Source: Diplonema papillatum (lineage: Eukaryota; Euglenozoa; Diplonemea; Diplonemida; Diplonemidae). Taken from it: a stretch of DNA of 64,000 nt. Positions 30,901-41,535 of this stretch are shown here, piece by piece (within the stretch, counting starts at the first letter, position 1; every line of letters starts with the position of its first letter). Position numbers and translations under genes: made by a program. Location: NCBI GenBank assembly GCA_030068145.1, contig JAPJBO010000011.1:124001-188000 (forward strand), written 5' to 3'. The notes beneath the pieces were generated by a model. The model did no database searches, was not told the origin of the DNA, and worked only from the letters and a program-made list of their open reading frames with translations.

Positions 30901-31095
30901 ATTGAGACTAGTCCCCTACAGCACCTTACCCTATAATCAACCTAGCCACACGTCGCACCAAATTCCGGATGTCGTCAACGATTAGGTCGATTGAAGGCCC
31001 GGCAAAGCACACAGGAGCGGATGGCCGGAGTGTCGACACCCTTTCAGGAATGTGAAACCACAATGAAACCACCGAGAGAAGAAGAAGAAGAGAAA

Positions 31096-31370
31096 AAGAA
31101 AAAGGCCGCTCCTGGTCCAGGAACGTGATGGTCAACCACAGCTTGCAAAGTTTGAGTCGGAGGCAGCACAGTGCTACAACCCCGTCCGCTCTGCCCTGGC
31201 TGACCGTCTCGACGAGCTTGTGTTCAGCGCAAGCGCCAAGCCCCAAGGTGCGCCAAGCCTTGATGATTTAATTTGGGAAATCGGTAGCCACTTGACCCGT
31301 AGGCCCGTGGCTCTGCAGTACCGCCGAACACGTGAAGCTTGGCTCCCGTGTAGCAGGCTTTCCCTGGTAC
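31096..31370 (+). repeat. REP-R dispersed repeat
   Basis: GGCCGCTCCTGGTCCAGGAA, CGTGATGGTCAACC, ACCGTCTCGACGAGCTTGTG, TTCAGCGCAAGCGCCAAGCC and CAGTACCGCCGAACACGTGA; close match to 33962-34222. Confidence 0.7.
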
Positions 31371-32227
31371 CTATGAAACCTTAGACCATCCCTTCGGGAA
31401 CAAACCCTCCGCGGAAAACCTAAGCCAGGGAAGACCCTTTTCTCGCACCATAAAAGGAAAGCAACCAGCCCTCAAACCTCAAGCCCCAAACCATCCGAAA
31501 AAAGAAGAAAGCCGCTCCGGGTCCGAAACAAACAAAAGGTTGAAAGACACCAATCTGTACGTCCCACGGGATCGTCGGAAACACAAAAATAAAGGCTCAA
31601 AATAGCAAGAAACCGCGAGAATCACTCAGGGGGGTTCGTTCTGCTCAGGCTGACCGGATTCTTGACGATTTGGTGAGGTCAGGGCGAAGGAAAAAAAAAA
31701 GAAAAAAAAAAAAAAAAAGACCACAACACAAAAAAGGAAAAAGGCCGCTCCGGGTCCAGGAACGACATGCCAAACACCCACGTCTCGAAAATCTCCATCA
31801 GCGGCGCAAACATTCCACGGACAGAATCGTTCGCGATCCAGAGGGATGGCGTTTCGAATGCGTATGCATGACGTGCGTCATGTGCTCAGAGAGTGACAGA
31901 GACCCGTAAAAAGACTGCCTCTGGTGACAGGTTAACACTTGGTCGTTACGACCTTTGCCGACCGACAACACTGGAAACCTGGGGCTAATTTGCGAGGGTG
32001 CTGCCGGGATTTTCTTGCAAACGCGTGTCGTGCTCATCCAAGTTTCCCCAGTTCTTCTAGGCCCCGCTGGCCTCGCCACAACACTGGTATTTGTTGTGGC
32101 CTCCCGGCTCCTGCTGCGTTAGTGCACCACTCGGCGGCACTTCACAATGTCAGACAAGAGCCTAACCCAACAGGGGCTTCTTTCCACAGTTTCAAGTCCG
32201 TTCCCCCCGACTGCTGTTTCGCCAGAT
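31371..32227. other. No gene; REP-R and REP-Q-type fragments
   Basis: ACGGGATCGTCGGAAACACA at ~31561 and GGCCGCTCCGGGTCCAGGAA at 31744 are isolated repeat pieces. A-rich runs fill 31690-31735. No coding signal was recognised. Confidence 0.45.
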
Positions 32228-32374
32228 ACCGTAATTGGATTGATGTTGAAACCGGGTAAAACCTGGGGCCCCCCGATATATAGTCCTGGGTGTCCCGGGT
32301 TTACCTGGTTCGACTTTTTTTCTTTCATGGTTAGCGCACAGTTCGACATTATTCCAAATACGGTAGTAGAACTG
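32228..32374. mobile_element. MITE-C copy, complete
   Basis: 147 bp from TACCGTAATTGGATTGATG to GACATTATTCCAAATACGGTA. Inner arms GGGTAAAACCTGG and CCGGGTTTACCTGG. A simple foldback without coding capacity. Confidence 0.75.
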
Positions 32375-32509
32375 TAGGTAGGGTGGACGCCGGCATGCAA
32401 AGTGAACGCCAGTCTCGACGGAACCAAGCGAGTCGCAACCCATCGGTGGTGGGACCACCAGTGTCAATCGAATAGAGAACCCCATAGACCCTCCTTTTTT
32501 CTCTTACAT

Positions 32510-32793
32510 AAGCGCCAGCTTGAAAGGAAATGCTCGACGATGCTGCCCGACAAAGAACAGAAGGGATCCCAAGTGCTGTAACTACCGAACCACGTGTTGA
32601 ACGGACGTGAGGTCATGCGGGTCTACCCCCACGACAAATCACACAAACACAACAGGTCAAAGTCCTGAGTGAGAAAACAACACACGGTGGTGTAAGTGAA
32701 GAACAAAACAGATTGTGTTTGTATTGTATTTGCCCCTCTACCTCTACATTTTCTCCCTTCCATTCGGAATCGAAGCAGCTACGTCGAGTATTT
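32510..32793 (+). mobile_element. MITE-B copy, complete
   Basis: Conserved flank ACATAAGCGCCAGCTTG, end AAATGCTCGACGATGCTGCC at 32528, other end AGCAGCTACGTCGAGTATTTT at 32793. Internal AACCACGTGTTGAACGGACG and GTGAGAAAACAACACACGG match 40218 and 43457. Confidence 0.75.
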
Positions 32794-33180
32794 TCTGCGT
32801 GTGTCAACCATTGCGTATATTTTCACTATGAATAGGTGGTTGGCAGCATGCAACCTGCAACTTGCCAAAGCACAGGCGAGGACCGCTTGCGCGCACCAAC
32901 AATAAGTATAGCGCCGTGCTGATTTTCTGTTCGGATACCCACGGAGAAACAGAATATAAATCCCGGAGGTCCGCACAGAAAACCAGACTATCGGGCAAGG
33001 GAACAGAGAAGTGATACACAGCAACCAACCAATTCCCCAGTCCCCTCCCCTCAACACCCAGCACCACGGTGAAAAATCACAGGGGGCTAGTCCCTAAAGG
33101 TTTCATACCCCACTTTGGGAGCCGTGCACTCCCCTTTTTACCTCTTTCTATATTGCATCCCTTTCCTAGACAACATCTTC
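32794..33180. other. No gene recognised
   Basis: Only short frames; a CTAGTCCCTAAAGG piece at 33087 resembles the ends of the 28822-30919 element. Confidence 0.35.
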
Positions 33181-33262
33181 CTCGAAGAAGACTTGATGCT
33201 GGCATCAACCATGCATGAGAGGCAGCGCTCTGCCTAAACATTACACTAAGATTTTCTCCCCT
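33181..33262 (+). repeat. HP85 double-hairpin repeat
   Basis: CTCGAAGAAGACTTGATGCT, GGCATCAACCATGCATGAGA, GGCAGCGCTCTGCC, ACACTAAGATTTTC. Confidence 0.7.
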
Positions 33263-33295
33263 CCTATCCCCTCCCCCCCGCTGCCTGCGCTCTGG

Positions 33296-33425
33296 CAGCA
33301 TGGGTCGACAAACCAGGCTCGCACCGCTGTCCTGTCTGCCGACACTCAGGTTCCGCGCTGATGGTGGTCCGCCAGTGGCTTCAAGGACCGAAACACGGCG
33401 CAGGCAGGATCCGTGCGTTCGTACG
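33296..33425 (+). repeat. REP-S dispersed repeat
   Basis: GACAAACCAGGCTCGCACCG, GCCGACACTCAGGTTC, TGGTGGTCCGCC and GGACCGAAACACGGCGCAGG, as at 19455. Confidence 0.6.
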
Positions 33426-33961
33426 AGCTTCAAATTCCGGTGCGGGTTTCTTTGGGTGCATCGGCCAAAAGTGCAAGAAAACGTATCCACAGCTCTCCCA
33501 GAACCTCTTCAATGACCCGCAATCCGCATACCCTGATTGTCTGCACGAGACCCGCAAAACCACTCGTTGAGAACCCCTGGGCCTCCGAGGCCAGTTTCCT
33601 GCACTTCACGGTCTTTAGGGGCCACTTGCGGTGTTGCGGTGCCCATTCTGGGCACCTTCTTGCAAACCGCAAACTCCCATCCTCAAAAAAAACATTCGGT
33701 CAGAAGACCCTCCTCAACCCACCCTCTTCTCGTGTTGTGGGCTCGGGTGGTGTGCTCATCGCTTTGCTCCAGTTCCTGCCGTGTACTAAAATAGCATGTT
33801 GAATGGCAGACTAACCAGGCCGCAGGGACACCTACGCTTACTTACACTTTTGCACGATCTACGCCAAGACGCATCTTGCCAATTGCCGACTCCTGGTCGC
33901 ATGAAGAAGAAGAAAGAGACGAAGCAAAAAAGAAACAGAAAAAAGAAGAAAAAGTCCTTCG
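33426..33961. other. No gene; short relic of the A repeat
   Basis: GTGTGCTCATCGCTTTGCTCC followed by AGTTCC at ~33749 resembles the A repeat of the 23924 retroelement. Overlapping short frames are not convincing. A-rich run at 33900-33955. Confidence 0.35.
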
Positions 33962-34222
33962 GGATCGACGGTAACACAAAAGGCCGCTCCGGGTCCAGGA
34001 ACGTGACGGTCAACCGCAACTTGCAAAGCTTGCGTGAGGCAGCACAGCGCCACAGCCCCGTCCGCTCTGTCCTGCGGCTGACCGTCTCGACGAGCTTGTG
34101 TTCAGCGCGAGCGCCAAGCCCCAAGGTTTAGCTTTGGAAATCGGTAGCCACCTGACCCGTAAGCCCGTTGCTCTGCAGTACCGCCGAACACGTGAAGCTT
34201 GGCCCGTGTCGCCGGCTTTCCC
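33962..34222 (+). repeat. REP-R dispersed repeat
   Basis: Preceded by GGGATCGACGGTAACACAAA. GGCCGCTCCGGGTCCAGGAA, GTGACGGTCAACCGCAACTT, TGACCGTCTCGACGAGCTTG and GCAGTACCGCCGAACACGTG. Confidence 0.7.
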
Positions 34223-34726
34223 CGCGCGAAAAGAAAAAAAGAAACAAAGTCGCCAGCCATCAGAAAAAGACGTATATCATCGACCGCACAAAAAGAAAAC
34301 ACAAGCAACAGTCGATATCGCTGTCACGTACCTCCCCCCTTCCTCCTCACCCCCCGTTGTTTACCCCTTGTGCCACCCTCCCTCGCCTTTTTCGCATGGG
34401 GGGCGGGATAGTGACAAAGCGTATCGATCTGGCTGGTATGGCGACGTTGCTTTTGATCCTTCGATGTCGGCTCTTGCTGACCTAGACGCACAGGTTGATG
34501 GATCACCCATGAACAGGGAACGTACCGTCGTGGTTATCCCCTACTGGCGGAGAGAGGAAGAGAGAGCCCACGGGGCAGCGCATTCCGACAGCAATACGTG
34601 GTAGTACGAAAATAACTCCCGTTTCCAGTCCCCGGGCAATCGGTCGCGTTTTGCGTCCTTTCCCTGCGCGCGTTCATCCCCCTTCGGCTTTCGCGCAGTG
34701 GCGTTGGGCTGCGACCCTTCGCCATT
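34223..34726. other. No gene recognised
   Basis: A 168-codon plus frame (34098-34604) starts inside REP-R and shows no domain. It borders the 165-bp satellite. Confidence 0.4.
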
Positions 34727-37668
34727 TGCTGGCGCCGGCTTCTTCACCACACCACCATCCACTAGCAGCTAGTGTGGTATCGTGGTATGCTGTGGTATCC
34801 ACAGCACCTACGTATCCATCCACCTGCTAGGTATCAGGGATGCTGAGTAGGTAGTAGCTGTGGTATCCACCAGCTGCACCATACTCGTGGTTGCTGGCGC
34901 CGGCTTCCTCACCACACCACCATCCACTAGCACCTATCGTGGTATCGTGGTATGATGTGGTATCCACAGCACCTACGTATCCATCCACCTGCTAGGTATC
35001 AGGGATGCTGAGTAGGTAGTAGCTGTGGTATCCACCAGCTGCACCATACTCGTGGTTGCTGGCGCCGGCTTCCTCACCACATCACCATCCACTAGCAGCT
35101 AGTGTGGTATCGTGGTATGCTGTGGTATCCACAGCACCTACGTATCCATCCACCTGCTAGGTATCAGGGATGCTGAGTAGGTAGTAGCTGTGGTATCCAC
35201 CAGCTGCACCATACTCGTGGTTGCTGGCGCCGGCTTCCTCACCACACCACCATCCACTAGCACCTATCGTGGTATCGTGGTATGATGTGGTATCCACAGC
35301 ACCTACGTATCCATCCACCTGCTAGGTATCAGGGATGCTGAGTAGGTAGTAGCTGTGGTATCCACCAGCTGCACCATACTCGTGGTTGCTGGCGCCGGCT
35401 TCCTCACCACATCACCATCCACTAGCAGCTAGTGTGGTATCGTGGTATGCTGTGGTATCCACAGCACCTACGTATCCATCCACCTGCTAGGTATCAGGGA
35501 TGCTGAGTAGGTAGTAGCTGTGGTATCCACCAGCTGCACCATACTCGTGGTTGCTGGCGCCGGCTTCCTCACCACACCACCATCCACTAGCACCTATCGT
35601 GGTATCGTGGTATGCTGTGGTATCCACAGCACCTACGTATCCATCCACCTGCTAGGTATCAGGGATGCTGAGTAGGTAGTAGCTGTGGTATCCACCAGCT
35701 GCACCATACTCGTGGTTGCTGGCGCCGGCTTCCTCACCACACCACCATCCACTAGCAGCTAGTGTGGTATCGTGGTATGCACAGCACCCACGTATCCATC
35801 CACCTGCTAGGTATCAGGGATGCTGAGTAGGTAGTAGCTGTGGTATCCACCAGCTGCACCATACTCGTGGTTGCTGGCGCCGGCTTCCTCACCACACCAC
35901 CATCCACTAGCACCTATCGTGGTATCGTGGTATGCTGTGGTATCCACAGCACCTACGTATCCATCCACCTGCTAGGTATCAGGGATGCTGAGTAGGTAGT
36001 AGCTGTGGTATCCACCAGCTGCACCATACTCGTGGTTGCTGGCGCCGGCTTCCTCACCACATCACCATCCACTAGCAGCTAGTGTGGTATCGTGGTATGC
36101 TGTGGTATCCACAGCACCTACGTATCCATCCACCTGCTAGGTATCAGGGATGCTGAGTAGGTAGTAGCTGTGGTATCCACCAGCTGCACCATACTCGTGG
36201 TTGCTGGCGCCGGCTTCCTCACCACACCACCATCCACTAGCACCTATCGTGGTATCGTGGTATGATGTGGTATCCACAGCACCTACGTATCCATCCACCT
36301 GCTAGGTATCAGGGATGCTGAGTAGGTAGTAGCTGTGGTATCCACCAGCTGCACCATACTCGTGGTTGCTGGCGCCGGCTTCCTCACCACATCACCATCC
36401 ACTAGCAGCTAGTGTGGTATCGTGGTATGCTGTGGTATCCACAGCACCTACGTATCCATCCACCTGCTAGGTATCAGGGATGCTGAGTAGGTAGTAGCTG
36501 TGGTATCCACCAGCTGCACCATACTCGTGGTTGCTGGCGCCGGCTTCCTCACCACACCACCATCCACTAGCACCTATCGTGGTATCGTGGTATGCTGTGG
36601 TATCCACAGCACCTACGTATCCATCCACCTGCTAGGTATCAGGGATGCTGAGTAGGTAGTAGCTGTGGTATCCACCAGCTGCACCATACTCGTGGTTGCT
36701 GGCGCCGGCTTCCTCACCACACCACCATCCACTAGCACCTATCGTGGTATCGTGGTATGCTGTGGTATCCACAGCACCTACGTATCCATCCACCTGCTAG
36801 GTATCAGGGATGCTGAGTAGGTAGTAGCTGTGGTATCCACCAGCTGCACCATACTCGTGGTTGCTGGCGCCGGCTTCCTCACCACACCACCATCCACTAG
36901 CAGCTAGTGTGGTATCGTGGTATGCACAGCACCCACGTATCCATCCACCTGCTAGGTATCAGGGATGCTGAGTAGGTAGTAGCTGTGGTATCCACCAGCT
37001 GCACCATACTCGTGGTTGCTGGCGCCGGCTTCCTCACCACATCACCATCCACTAGCAGCTAGTGTGGTATCGTGGTATGCTGTGGTATCCACAGCACCTA
37101 CGTATCCATCCACCTGCTAGGTATCAGGGATGCTGAGTAGGTAGTAGCTGTGGTATCCACCAGCTGCACCATACTCGTGGTTGCTGGCGCCGGCTTCCTC
37201 ACCACACCACCATCCACTAGCAGCTAGTGTGGTATCGTGGTATGCACAGCACCCACGTATCCATCCACCTGCTAGGTATCAGGGATGCTGAGTAGGTAGT
37301 AGCTGTGGTATCCACCAGCTGCACCATACTCGTGGTTGCTGGCGCCGGCTTCCTCACCACATCACCATCCACTAGCAGCTAGTGTGGTATCGTGGTATGC
37401 TGTGGTATCCACAGCACCTACGTATCCATCCACCTGCTAGGTATCAGGGATGCTGAGTAGGTAGTAGCTGTGGTATCTGCACCATACTCGTGGTTGCTGG
37501 CGCCGGCTTCCTCACCACACCACCATCCACTAGCAGCTAGTGTGGTATCGTGGTATGCTGTGGTATCCACAGCACCTACGTATCCATCCACCTGCTAGGT
37601 ATCAGGGATGCTGAGTAGGTAGTAGCTGTGGTATCCACCAGCTGCACCATACTCGGTTGCTGGCGACG
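34727..37668 (+). repeat. 165-bp satellite, ~18 monomers with dimeric higher-order structure
   Basis: Monomer starts TTGCTGGCGCCGGCTTCCTC and ends CACCATACTCGTGG; period 165 bp (e.g. 34889, 35054, 35219). Type A has AGCAGCTAGTGTGG, type B has AGCACCTATCGTGG, and type C is a shortened A lacking TGTGGTATCCAC. They follow A-B-A-B-A-B-C-B-A-B-A-B-B-C-A-C-A-A. Each monomer carries dyads such as CTAGCAGCTAG and GCTGTGGTATCCACAGC. Confidence 0.95.
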
Positions 37669-38569
37669 GGGGGCCGCAGGTGGGCGAGAAGCTGGCGCTT
37701 TCCGCTTTCCGGAGTGGCGCGTTTTGCGGTTTCCGGGGTTCTGCTCAAGGTCTGGTTCACCATGATGCAGCGGCAGACAAGTGCGCCGATGTCCCAAAGG
37801 TACTGGTAGAATTTCGTTGACAGTGCGCAGCCAAGTATTGAATCTGCTCGACAAGTCCGTAGTCAGGATGCCGGCCTAGTGACTGACAAGGCACGAGCCA
37901 CCGAAACCAGTCTCTTTGACCACCCCCCGGGTTCCCCCTCCCCCATTAGGAACAGCAGTTTTTTTTCGCCCTTACCGAACCTGGACTCCTCCGAGGGGTT
38001 GGTCCCGCCCCGTGAATCACCGGCGCTCCGACGAGCCATTTCTTGTGTCTACTTGAGGTGGTGCACTCTTTTACAACCTCAACAACACACGCTTCCTCCC
38101 GGTTAAAAAAACCAAGCGAATGCTTCTGCGTTCTCGTGTGTTCGGGTTGGTAACTCGTCGGAATAGTTTTTCAGCTTTAGTGTGGAGTTTGATCAAAAGT
38201 ACCATCAAGGCAGCCCTTTCAAAGACCAGCCGCAGTCAACGCCACGTGGGTGCAGGGTTTGGATACGAATCGTCGCGTTTCAAACCCCCGATTGCGCGTT
38301 ACCTGGAAGCACCCAGAGTGTCGGTGGTACGAAGGTGCAGTCGCCTGCATCCAACCGGCATTCAGCTCGCATCGGGGAGGTGGATGTACCCCACCTGGAC
38401 GAGGTGTCCTGCTGCCCCCCAGTATTTACCTTCTACGACAATAGAACCCTCTCAACGAATGGCCACCCGAATATTTAAAACAAACCCGGATTCTCAACGA
38501 AACTCTTCGCTCTGAAAAAAAAAAAAAAAAAAAAAAAACACAAAAAGTTCCCACCCAAAACAAATTCCG
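37669..38569. other. No confident gene
   Basis: A frame at 38182-38475 (GEVDVPHLDEV, CCPPVFTFYDN) has somewhat protein-like composition but no domain, and a longer frame overlaps it in another phase. An A-run lies at 38516-38538. Confidence 0.35.
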
Positions 38570-38760
38570 CCGGGCAGAGAAACCCTGCCTAAGAAGTTCG
38601 ACAACGGTCACCCGGAGACTCAAAAATCCCGGATTCTCAAGCGAACTATAGCTCTAAAAGGAATCAACTGCCTTCGGGTGGGGCTGGTCCTGACGCTTGC
38701 TGTCGTCGGGGAACACCATGCTGAGGAGGGCCTACCGTACACAAAGTACGTGGTTAATGG
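38570..38760 (+). repeat. REP-Q copy, composite
   Basis: CCGCCGGGCAGAGAAACCCTG, GTCACCCGGAGACT, TCTCAAGCGAACTATAGCTC, AATCAACTGCCTTCGGGTGG, GCTGTCGTCGGGGAACACC and GAGGAGGGCCTACCGTA lie in one run. This links modules that occur separately elsewhere. Confidence 0.65.
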
Positions 38761-39689
38761 CCAAAAACCGCAATCGAAAGACAGCAAAAAGTACTCATCG
38801 ACGCTCTTCTCCACGGGTGTATGAAGCTCCAATTGCCGGAGATTCGAAACATACCCGAGCCAGCGAACTCGCTCAGCAACAGTCTAAGAAAAGTCAAGCG
38901 AACCGTCACTCTAGAAGCTCGGGTTCGGTCACCAGCTATATTGGAGCGCAATGTCTAGGGGCTAGATGCTGCGAAAACGGAAGTGAACATACACTCTAAA
39001 AGTTGCAGTTAGTAACACCAATGAATCTTCAAGCCCTACCAAATAAAATGTCCCCACACTCCATACGGAATCGTCGGTAAGACAAGAAAATAAAATGATC
39101 CAAAATGCAAGAGATGCATGACAACCAACATCAGCGCAAACAGCTGAGTCAATGTAGCATGCTTACTTCTGTAAGTACTTTCTTCCACAGCTGAGGCACG
39201 TGCAGGAAGTCCTATACAAACAAACAAAGGTCGCAATACACTGTCCCTCGGGCCCGAACAGGGACTTTACGTGTCGGGTCCTCGAGTATTCAAACCGGAA
39301 AGCTGGCAACTAACTCAGGGCTTCCGTGAGGTGGTGATTTAGCTCTGTTAAACTTACGTGCACTTGGGCGACGATCTGTCTCTGACGTGCGAACAGCGGA
39401 CACAGCGCGTTATGGCTCCTTCAAAACGTACGCAGAGGCCTTGATTCGTGTCTCGTTCTCTTCAGGTGGGTTCACCAGTCCCACTGGTTTAGCGCATGGG
39501 GTTACCCCTGTGGCTCAGCCTCACTCGAAGACACGATCAACCACCGCCAGCATGCCCAAACAGGATTTTTAGCCGGCCTGGTTTCGAGCTCCGCTACCCG
39601 AACTGATAAGGTCGCCCGGGTTCGACGCAACGAAAAAAAAAAAAAAAATGATGAATCGGCCTTCGGGATCGACGGTAACACAAAAAGAC
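38761..39689. other. No gene recognised
   Basis: Holds weak GCGAACYRTCACTCTARAAG motifs at 38897 and 38983, an ACGGAATCGTCGGTAAGAC motif at 39064, and an A-run at 39632. Frames are short. Confidence 0.4.
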
Positions 39690-39845
39690 GAACTTTCACT
39701 CTAAAAACCGGAGACTTTAAAATACCGACCTTCTAATCCACAAATAACGCTAAAAAGCTAACCCAAGCAACTTCCCCGCCGGTAGAGAAAGCCTCTCTAA
39801 AGAAACAACTGCCTTCGGGTAGATGGACTGACGCTTGCTGTGGTT
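39690..39845 (+). repeat. REP-Q copy
   Basis: GACGAACTTTCACTCTAAAA, then AAGCAACTTCCCCGCCGGTA, AACAACTGCCTTCGGGTAGA and GACGCTTGCTGTGGTTGGG. Confidence 0.6.
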
Positions 39846-40190
39846 GGGAAAAACAAAAAGAGAGAATAAAAAGAAGGGGTCTTCAATTCTTCTACACCAA
39901 CTGGTGCAAAGAACATGAAGTTTCCTTTAATTGTCGCACCACCTGTAAGATAAGCCTGCTGCAAGTTGATCCTGTGGACCACGGGCGTCGACATGCAGCT
40001 GCTGTGCTCTTGCTTTGCTGGAGTCGAATACATCGCAGCTCACTGAGGGAATTGCACCATCGGATTGTTCAACTTGCTTGATTCAATTCGGGCCAATACC
40101 ATCGGCTGGGAGATCGCAGTTGGTGAGTGTGTCTGCGAAGGACCTGTTTTTTATCTTTACGTGGCAGGTTCCAACGCTGCCAGCTTCATT
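39846..40190. other. No gene recognised
   Basis: Short frames only; no repeat identified. Confidence 0.35.
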
Positions 40191-40434
40191 TTTTTACATA
40201 AGCGCCAGCTTGTAAGGAAATGCTCGACGATGCTGCCTGACGAAGAACAGAAGGGATCCCAAGTGCTGTAACTACTGAACCACGTGTTGAACGGACGTGA
40301 GGTCAAAGTCCTGAGTGAGAAAACAACACACGGTGGTGTAAGCAAAGAACAGATTGTGTTTGTATTGTATTTGCCCCTCTACCTCCACATTTCCTCCCTT
40401 CCCTTCGGAGTCAAAGCAGCTACGTCGAGTATTT
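40191..40434 (+). mobile_element. MITE-B copy
   Basis: ACATAAGCGCCAGCTTGTAA, AAATGCTCGACGATGCTGCC (40218) to AGCAGCTACGTCGAGTATTTT (40434). About 50 bp shorter inside than the 32510 copy, lacking the CATGCGGGTCTACC segment. Confidence 0.7.
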
Positions 40435-40526
40435 TGCGCTGGTGTGTCGACGGCGTGGTACGTTGTTGTTTTCGTTGACCTGAGCCCAAATCCTGGACGT
40501 GGTTTCAGGTGGCAAGTTTGGCAAAT

Positions 40527-40818
40527 GATCATGATCAGAAGGTCCTACTGGGCGGTTCAGTTTCCTCACACATTGCATGCGGCTGGAAAAAAAACTCGAG
40601 GGGCTGCCTTGCGCTTACTTCGAAGGAGGCTAGAGGGGGAGAAACAATACAACTACAAATTGGGTCTTTTTTGTTGAACGCTTACGCCCGCCACTAAACC
40701 CAGATTCACCTGTGTTTCGTGTGGGCTACAGCACATTTACCTCCTTTGATCTTTTATGATCAGAAGGTCCTACTTGGGCGGTTCAGTTTCCTCACACATT
40801 GCATGTGGCTAAAAAAAG
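40527..40818. repeat. 62-bp direct repeats flanking a truncated MITE-A
   Basis: ATGATCAGAAGGTCCTACT, GGGCGGTTCAGTTTCCTCAC and ACATTGCATG occur at 40527-40590 and again at 40757-40818. Only the truncated MITE-A (40588-40756) lies between them. The repeats are ~95% alike. Confidence 0.8.
40588..40756 (+). mobile_element. MITE-A copy, 3'-truncated
   Basis: Starts ACTCGAGGGGCTGCCTTGCG and runs to TTACCTCCTTTGATCTTTT, lacking the right inverted end. Confidence 0.65.
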
Positions 40819-41446
40819 ATAGCGAACGGAAAAGGAAAAGAGAACGGATTGAACGCAGAACCACCACCCAAAGGAAGGATAACAAGAAACGTCGAAAGAC
40901 ACCAGACTGTACATCAACCCCGGTTGATTGTCGGCAACACAAACAGTTTGCTCCCTTGCGAATCCACTTTGTCGCCTCACCTTGGGGTCCACAGGGTCGC
41001 GATCGCTGCTTGCATGAGATACCTTCTTTGCAGTCGCACTGAGTTGGCCTGTGCGCTCCTTCACTGGCACCCGTCTTTTCGTTTGAGGGTAAACGACGTC
41101 CCAACAGCAAACGCAAGCCTCGTTGGCTCAGTGCCAGTGAACCCAGCTGCGTGTGAAAAACCGCGCAGTCTCCATATTTTCCCCTTTACGTGCCTTTGTC
41201 TTGGTCATCTGGTCAGGTTGGGTCGCTATATGTGAGCGTCTTTTTATTACCTGACAATTTAGGCTTTTTTCAGAATATGACAAGGCACCCCAGGAAACCG
41301 TTTTGTGGGTTCGCATCCACGACAGTAGGCCCTGGGGTCTCCTCGAAGACCCCCGGCAGCCCATTTCTGACATTTTGAGGGTCCGTGCCACCCTTCCAGG
41401 GAGGGGTCACGACGGGGCCGACGTGATATTTTCAAAAAAAAAAAAA
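40819..41446. other. No gene recognised
   Basis: ATCAACCCCGGTTGATTGTCGG at 40913 is a palindromic piece shared with 4138-4158. Otherwise only short frames. Confidence 0.4.
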
Positions 41447-41535
41447 AAAGCAACTTCCGCCGGTAGAGAAATCTTGCCTAAAGGAATCAACTGCCTTCGG
41501 GTAGGCTAGTCTGACACTAGTTGTCGTCGGGGGAA
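41447..41535 (+). repeat. REP-Q core
   Basis: GCAACTTCCGCCGGTAGAGA, GCCTAAAGGAATCAACTGCC, TTCGGGTAGGCTAGTCTGAC and AGTTGTCGTCGGGGG between two A-runs. Confidence 0.65.

Larger units (their letters stand above)
28822..30919. mobile_element. 2.1-kb element with CTAGT-bearing inverted ends and TAGGCG subterminal repeats
   Basis: Left end TAGGGGACTAGTCCCAATG; right end CAATTGAGACTAGTCCCCTA, inverted. Inside the left end are 61-bp tandem repeats and TAGGCG arrays; inside the right end is CGCCTACC/AAGCGCCTA in inverse orientation. The middle carries broken-looking coding sequence without a recognised transposase. Probably a non-autonomous DNA element. Confidence 0.6.

Noticed and set aside
31096-34222. 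Coding exon in REP-R (AEHKLVETVS-like peptide)
   Set aside because: The copies do not keep one frame, so the shared sequence is not under protein constraint.
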